Assembly: GCA_965204295.1 (NCBI GenBank)
Contig: OZ241973.1
Coordinates: 186,001 to 250,000, forward strand
Length of the DNA stretch: 64,000 nucleotides
Direction of reading: 5' to 3'
From: JAWKWH01 sp965204295
Lineage (GTDB): Bacteria > Pseudomonadota > Alphaproteobacteria > Rhizobiales > Rhizobiaceae
Of this stretch, positions 59,681 through 64,000 are shown piece by piece. Under the pieces are notes generated by a model. The model worked only from the letters and a program-made list of their open reading frames with translations. It searched no databases and was not told where the DNA came from. Within the stretch, counting starts at the first letter, position 1; each line of letters begins with the position of its first letter. Made by a program: the position numbers and the translations under genes.

Positions 59681-60153
59681 ACAAGTCCCCGCTTGAAATC
59701 GTAAAAGCGATGGAAGCGGCGCTCCAACGCGCCAAACCCGATGTCTCGGACTATTTCCACGAAGATTTTGACTGGATCGCCAACTATGGCTGCGGCACCA
59801 AACGCGGCTTCAGGGAATTTGAGCGCGCATGGCACCTGCCCTTTCGCGCGGCTTTCGACAACTGCCGTTTCATCACTGAACACTACATGGAAGACGGCGA
59901 TTGGGCCGCCTGTTTTGGCCATTGCGAGGCAATCCATGCGGGTGAGTTTATGGGCATTCCCCCCACCGGCAAGCGCATTCGTATTCCCTATATTGATTTC
60001 TGGCGCATCAGGGACGGCAAAATCGCCGAAAACCGGGTCAGCGTGGATTATCCCGCCGTTCTTGCGCAGTTGGGCAGGGACATCTTCGATGGCGAAGGCT
60101 GGGAAAAATACGATGCCGGCGCTCCTGCCCACCTTTCAAGGAGTTTCGCCTGA
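59677..60153 (+). CDS. Single-domain SnoaL/NTF2-like protein
   Basis: A 158-residue SnoaL-like protein: FDWIANYGCGTKRGFREFER, PFRAAFDNCRFITEHYMEDG, GEFMGIPPTGKRIRIPYIDF and GKIAENRVSVDYPAVLAQLG, ending GEGWEKYDAG. It shares blocks with the 178-residue neighbour (GEGWEKYDRG there). The pair looks like a tandem duplication and could form a heterodimer, as NTF2-like folds often do. Last gene of the plus-strand half of the cluster; ATGA overlap with the preceding gene. Confidence 0.8.
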   Translation: MNKSPLEIVKAMEAALQRAKPDVSDYFHEDFDWIANYGCGTKRGFREFERAWHLPFRAAFDNCRFITEHYMEDGDWAACFGHCEAIHAGEFMGIPPTGKRIRIPYIDFWRIRDGKIAENRVSVDYPAVLAQLGRDIFDGEGWEKYDAGAPAHLSRSFA

Positions 60154-60274
60154 ACCGCGGGCTGTATCGCATCAACGCAGAATCGAAGCCGGTGGCTCAT
60201 ACCCGGTGGATGGAAAGCCAACAACCGGATTACCGGGCGCTTGGCCGTTGTCGATCGAATTATCGGGGGTGCGC

Positions 60275-60595
60275 CTAACCTTGTTGTTCAGGTAAATTCA
60301 CCACCAGGCCATTGAGTTCATCGGTGACCTTGATCTGGCAGGAGAGTCTTGAATTGGGTCGCACATCAAATGCGAAGTCGAGCATGTCTTCTTCCATCGC
60401 TTCCGGCAACCCGGTTTTCCCGGTCCAGTTCTCGTCGACATAGACATGGCAGGTGGCGCAGGCGCAGGCGCCGCCGCAGTCGGCCTCAATGCCCGGGACC
60501 GCATTCCTGATGGCGTTCTCCATAACGGTCGAACCGTTTTCGGCTTCCACCTCATGGCGGGCGCCGTCAAATGCGATGTAGGTGATTTTCACCAT
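60275..60595 (-). CDS. [2Fe-2S] ferredoxin (adrenodoxin/FdxB type)
   Basis: A 106-residue vertebrate-type ferredoxin. The cluster ligands are in VPGIEADCGGACACATCHVY (C-x5-C-x2-C near residue 40) and the fourth Cys in NSRLSCQIKVTDELNGLVV. MLDFAFDVRP and VYVDENW are typical of the adrenodoxin/putidaredoxin group that passes electrons to cytochromes P450 or to Fe-S assembly. No partner reductase or P450 is adjacent. The ATG at 60595 follows GGGGA; an alternative is 60607. Convergent with the SnoaL genes. Confidence 0.93.
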   Translation of the reverse strand: MVKITYIAFDGARHEVEAENGSTVMENAIRNAVPGIEADCGGACACATCHVYVDENWTGKTGLPEAMEEDMLDFAFDVRPNSRLSCQIKVTDELNGLVVNLPEQQG

Positions 60596-60712
60596 CAAAG
60601 TCCCCATTTGGTAACACGTCCCGCCGACATAACCGCTCGACTTCGGGAGTCAACATGCGCGTTCCCCGTCATCTCCGCCATTCAACGCAACATCGTGTGA
60701 TCCGGTGCGTTT

Positions 60713-61453
60713 TCAGTCGGAGTCGGCTTCGGCCAGTTTCCGTTCCTCGACGATGAATGACATTCCATGCCAGCCGAACTGCACATAGGGCAGGAACTGA
60801 AAGCGCTCATCCTTGCCGAACACATCCAGAAATGCCTTGCGTTCTCCCGATATCGTACGGTCAGAGAAGCAGAAATAGTCGTCAAATGCGATGATCATGC
60901 CATGTTTCAGCCGGGATTGCAGGAATTCGAGCACGAATTCGGTGGAACTGTGGAGGTCGCAATCAACATAAGCGAGCGCTATGTCCGTGGGGAGCGCAAT
61001 GCCGCTATCGTCATCGACACTCAGCGTATCGTGGTAGAATCCCGAGACTGTTTCATAGGCGTCATCGGGAATGCGATTGCGCCGGCAATGATTTTTGAAT
61101 CCGTCAAGTGACGTGGCCATCTTCCCTTTTTTCCAGCGTGGATGATAATCCTCTTCGCTGGTTTGTTCGGGCAAACCGGCAAACGAGTCGAACGCCCACA
61201 GTTTACGAGCCCGGCGACCACGCCTGATCTCGCCATATGCCAGCGCGAACGTGATTCCCCCATGGGAACCGAATTCAGCGTAATCACCTGATATATCGTT
61301 GAAATTCAACGCATAAATCGCGCGCCGCATAAACTCCCGCCGATGTTCCGCTTCCGAGTGCCCGATGTCCGCCCGATACAGCCGATACCCGATTGCGCGC
61401 AACTTTCGATACAACCACTGAAAAACCGCGTGGCCGGCAAACTCCTTCGCCAT
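60713..61453 (-). CDS. TylF/MycF-type O-methyltransferase
   Basis: A 246-residue SAM-dependent O-methyltransferase of the TylF (macrocin) family. ISGDYAEFGSHGGITFALAY is the SAM-binding start, KLWAFDSFAGLPEQTSEEDY and DIALAYVDCDLHSSTEFVLE carry the metal-binding acidic residues, and GMIIAFDDYFCFSD the catalytic Asp pair. TylF homologues occur widely outside macrolide pathways, often acting on surface glycans. Substrate unknown. The ATG at 61453 (MAKEFAGHAVFQWLYRKL) gives the normal start. Reads away from the coiled-coil gene. Confidence 0.85.
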   Translation of the reverse strand: MAKEFAGHAVFQWLYRKLRAIGYRLYRADIGHSEAEHRREFMRRAIYALNFNDISGDYAEFGSHGGITFALAYGEIRRGRRARKLWAFDSFAGLPEQTSEEDYHPRWKKGKMATSLDGFKNHCRRNRIPDDAYETVSGFYHDTLSVDDDSGIALPTDIALAYVDCDLHSSTEFVLEFLQSRLKHGMIIAFDDYFCFSDRTISGERKAFLDVFGKDERFQFLPYVQFGWHGMSFIVEERKLAEADSD

Positions 61454-61784
61454 GGTCGGCGACCTCCATCGATTGGACGATTTGGTCGAACCTACAATAT
61501 CAGAAATTCCGCCGAAGCAAATACAAACGTTCGACAAAAAGCGCATCGCGCTATCAGGTCCGGCCGATATGGAAATCCGGCTACCGGGCCGGCGAAATGC
61601 ACCGTTTCCGTGGGCAATATGCGTTAACCAATTATTCAAACTTTTTTCGGGTGCAGTTTTCGACTGTTCCATTTAAGGTGAGAGGCCTCTACGATGAGAG
61701 GCGATATGGGTATCGAGTTTCGGGCGCTACAGGGGGCCGGGTGTGGCTCGCGTCTGAACCGAAGGGTGACAGGGTGCTAGCGGC
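61454..61784. other. Intergenic promoter region with a CtrA-like half-consensus
   Basis: No gene seen. TTAA-N7-TTCA at 61624-61638 deviates by one base from the CtrA consensus TTAA-N7-TTAA. A perfect ten-base palindrome AGAGGCCTCT lies at 61681-61690. Probably the promoter region of the coiled-coil protein on the + strand and of the TylF-type gene on the - strand. Confidence 0.35.
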
Positions 61785-64000
61785 ATGGCGCGTAAATCCA
61801 CCAGCATAAAGAAACAGGAATTCGACGTTGAGCGGGAACTCGAAAAGGCTCTGGAAATTGATCTGAATCCCGAAGAAGACGCGGGTCTCGACCAGGGAAC
61901 TTCGACGGATGAACCAAAGGCGCATATCAACAAGGCCGCTGACGATTTGGCATCCCGAAGCAAAAACACGACCGAAGACAGACCTGAGGCCAACAAGGTT
62001 TCAAAACCTTCGGGCGCAAAGGATGCCAGGACGACCGAAATGCCCGCCGACGCGGAGCCGGTAGAGGAAACGTATTCCGGAGTCGAGGATGCGGGAGAAG
62101 AAGCGCCCGCAGGCAACCTCCGCCCGGTGGAGACCGCTCAAGGCGTACGCGCCGCGTTTTCCGCGGCCAACGACGACCGTCCGCAAACCCTGAACAAGCG
62201 CGCGCCCCGCACCATAATCTGGATGATGGCATTGCTCTCCATCGTCTGGGTCGGCTGCGGAATTGCGCTCGGTCACCTGCTCCATGCTCCGGAAATATGG
62301 CAAATACGCGGTTTTGACCAGTTGCTGGCAGCGCCGGGCGTTATAGCGCTCGCGGTCGGAACCCTGATGCCGGTTATCCTGTTCTGGGGCTTTGGCCTTA
62401 TGATCCGGCGCGCGCAGGAAATGCGCCTGGCGGCGCAGTCCATGACAGAAGTGGCTTTCCGACTGGCGGAACCTGAGAAAATTGCCGCTGACCGCGTGAT
62501 GACCGTTGGTCGGGCCGTGCGCCGCGAGGTAGGCGCAATGAGCGAAGGAATTGAACGCGCGCTGGCAAGAGCGGTCGAACTTGAAACTCTGGTCCATAAC
62601 GAGGTCAACCAACTTGAGCGGGCTTATACCGACAACGAAGCCCGCATCCGCGGACTTGTCGATGGACTCGGCAGCGAGCGGGACATGGTCGTGAGCCACG
62701 CGCGACAGGTGCGCGCGTCGGTTTCCGGCGCTCATGAGCAGTTAAAGGAAGAATTCGGCGCGGCGGGTGATGTCATCCGCGAAAATGTCCTTAAAGCCTC
62801 CACACAGCTTGCGACCACGCTGACCAACTCCGGAAGTGAGTTGATCGACCGCTTCGATGACAGCAGCAAAGCGATCTATCGGTCCATCGACGAGCGGATG
62901 GGTGAGATCTCCACATGCCTCACCACGTCCGGAGATGAATTTACCGGTTTGCTTGACACGCGCATAGCGATACTTACCGAGCGTACAGACGAACTGACAT
63001 CGTCTCTGTCCGGCGTGCTGGATGAGCGGACCAACTCGATGATCACTTTGCTCGGCGGGGCGACGCAGTCGATGACGACGGAATTCGATACGAGGCTTGC
63101 CGGCATCGAAAAGACCTTGAGAGAGCGCGGCGCGGCATTGATCGACCAGTTTCAGACGCGCGCGGAAGCGCTGGAGGGCGGATCGGAGAAGCTGAACGCG
63201 GCGCTCGAACTTCGCACCCGTCAGATTAACGAATCCCTGGTGGAACGCACCCGGGAAATCGCCGAGACGTTCGCGGACGGCAAGAAGGAATTGTCGGGCG
63301 CGATCGAACTCGGAAAGATGACGATTGGCGAGGAACTGACAGAACTGGTCAAGACCACATCCGACCAAATCGGCGAGAAGACATCCGACTTGTCCGCAAA
63401 ACTGCACACAAGCGGCGCCGAGATATCGAACATATTGCAGAGCGAACTGACCGAACTGGAAAATCGGGCTGCCCTGTTTGGCGAAAAGATACTCGAAAAC
63501 AGGACGCAGGTTTCAGGTATTCTGGATTCCGACATTTCCCGGTTGGAGGAACGTGCAGCCGGCTTCGCCAGGTCGCTCACCGATAATCGCGAGACGCTTG
63601 CCAATCTCGCCGAAGCGGATCTGGCCGCCTTGCAGGAGCGAGCCGCCGGATTTTCCGCCGCTCTTGCCGCAAATCGCGAACAGATTTCCGGGGCGCTATC
63701 CGCCGATCTGGAGACGTTGCAGAGGAAATCGGACGAATTCGAGCAGAAAATGTCGCAGACGCGGAAGGATATTTCCGGCATCGTCGAATCCGACCTGGCA
63801 AAACTCTCCGACAGCAGAAATGCGCTGGATGCGGCTGTCGCGGAGTATTTGCGGTCGATGTCCGGTCGCGCCGCGCAGATCAGTTCGGCGGTCTCAAACG
63901 ACGTCGAGCACATCGAAAAGGTCTTCCATGACCAGACCGGCGTCATCGAAGAACGTACAGCAACAATGCAGACCGCACTCAATGCCGGTGTCGACAATGT
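61785..64000 (+). CDS. Giant membrane-anchored coiled-coil protein (5' part, runs off the window)
   Basis: Open from ATG 61785 to the window edge: at least 738 residues. An acidic N-terminal cytoplasmic region of ~145 residues is followed by two transmembrane segments (IIWMMALLSIVWVGCGIALG near residue 150 and VIALAVGTLMPVILFWGFGL near 190). Then comes a very long alpha-helical repetitive region with recurrent patterns of about 30-40 residues (LDERTNSM, ERAAGFARSLTDNR, ERAAGFSAALAANR). This is the layout of the large kinesin-like or apolipoprotein-like coiled-coil proteins annotated near folP in Hyphomicrobiales, suspected to act at the cell pole or in division. The 3' end is missing, so function and full size cannot be judged. 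Confidence 0.75.
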   Translation, partial: MARKSTSIKKQEFDVERELEKALEIDLNPEEDAGLDQGTSTDEPKAHINKAADDLASRSKNTTEDRPEANKVSKPSGAKDARTTEMPADAEPVEETYSGVEDAGEEAPAGNLRPVETAQGVRAAFSAANDDRPQTLNKRAPRTIIWMMALLSIVWVGCGIALGHLLHAPEIWQIRGFDQLLAAPGVIALAVGTLMPVILFWGFGLMIRRAQEMRLAAQSMTEVAFRLAEPEKIAADRVMTVGRAVRREVGAMSEGIERALARAVELETLVHNEVNQLERAYTDNEARIRGLVDGLGSERDMVVSHARQVRASVSGAHEQLKEEFGAAGDVIRENVLKASTQLATTLTNSGSELIDRFDDSSKAIYRSIDERMGEISTCLTTSGDEFTGLLDTRIAILTERTDELTSSLSGVLDERTNSMITLLGGATQSMTTEFDTRLAGIEKTLRERGAALIDQFQTRAEALEGGSEKLNAALELRTRQINESLVERTREIAETFADGKKELSGAIELGKMTIGEELTELVKTTSDQIGEKTSDLSAKLHTSGAEISNILQSELTELENRAALFGEKILENRTQVSGILDSDISRLEERAAGFARSLTDNRETLANLAEADLAALQERAAGFSAALAANREQISGALSADLETLQRKSDEFEQKMSQTRKDISGIVESDLAKLSDSRNALDAAVAEYLRSMSGRAAQISSAVSNDVEHIEKVFHDQTGVIEERTATMQTALNAGVDN

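Noticed and set aside
61681..61690. AGAGGCCTCT ten-base palindrome upstream of the coiled-coil gene
   Set aside because: Perfect but short and isolated; expected by chance several times in a 64-kb window.

Overview
The window looks like a chromosomal segment of an alphaproteobacterium, most likely of Hyphomicrobiales (Rhizobiales) type. This is inferred from high overall GC, gene families typical of the class (DUF3126, DUF1127, DUF4153, Hint_2) and a long run of genes in an order I associate with that group: secDF-yajC, DUF815 ATPase, nlpD-pcm-surE, serS, tatCBA, scpBA, nagZ, SPOR protein, argS, dgt, erpA, folPBK. No rRNA, CRISPR array, phage module or plasmid replication gene is visible.

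Layout. 1-0.6 kb: decayed IS5-family transposase. 0.9-8.2 kb, mostly + strand: a large membrane protein, the pseudouridine-degradation pair psuK-psuG, an EEP-family phosphoesterase, a Nudix hydrolase and a PhzF-family enzyme, then tRNA-Lys(CTT). 8.7-12.7 kb: a Hint-domain protein behind a near-consensus promoter, then minus-strand NYN nuclease / 52-aa ORF / gamma-carbonic anhydrase, DUF3126 and cysE. 12.7-14.9 kb: a patch that reads as acquired DNA, with an IS5 relic, an AT-rich stretch, a small membrane protein and a PD-(D/E)XK nuclease gene carrying a 28-bp direct duplication. 14.9-19.8 kb: alpha/beta hydrolase, sfsA-map-radC, tig, tRNA-Leu(TAG). 20-24 kb: DUF1127 protein, IS427-group relic, and a three-gene sugar ABC importer (FrcBCA/RbsBCA type) behind a 19-bp palindrome.

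24-51 kb is housekeeping. It starts with trmFO and DUF4153, then the envelope and translation block: homologues of the complex I assembly factors NDUFAF6 and NDUFAF3 next to SecDF-YajC, then NlpD/Pcm/SurE, SerS, Tat translocon, condensin ScpAB, NagZ, a SPOR cell-division protein, ArgS, dGTPase, ErpA and the folate genes. An orphan FbpC-like ABC ATPase sits between tatA and scpB.

51.5-60.2 kb is the most unusual region. A divergent cluster combines a complete carbohydrate-type ABC importer (binding protein, two permeases, ATPase) with four SnoaL/NTF2-like proteins, two of them two-domain proteins, giving about six such domains. There is no accompanying kinase, dehydrogenase, aldolase or regulator, so the transported compound and the chemistry are not evident. 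The two divergent halves share a promoter region with an inverted repeat. I regard this as the best candidate for an undescribed pathway.

The right end holds a [2Fe-2S] ferredoxin, a TylF-type O-methyltransferase and the first ~738 residues of a giant membrane-anchored coiled-coil protein that runs off the window. Function calls come from motif and family recognition by reading only; no database search was run.
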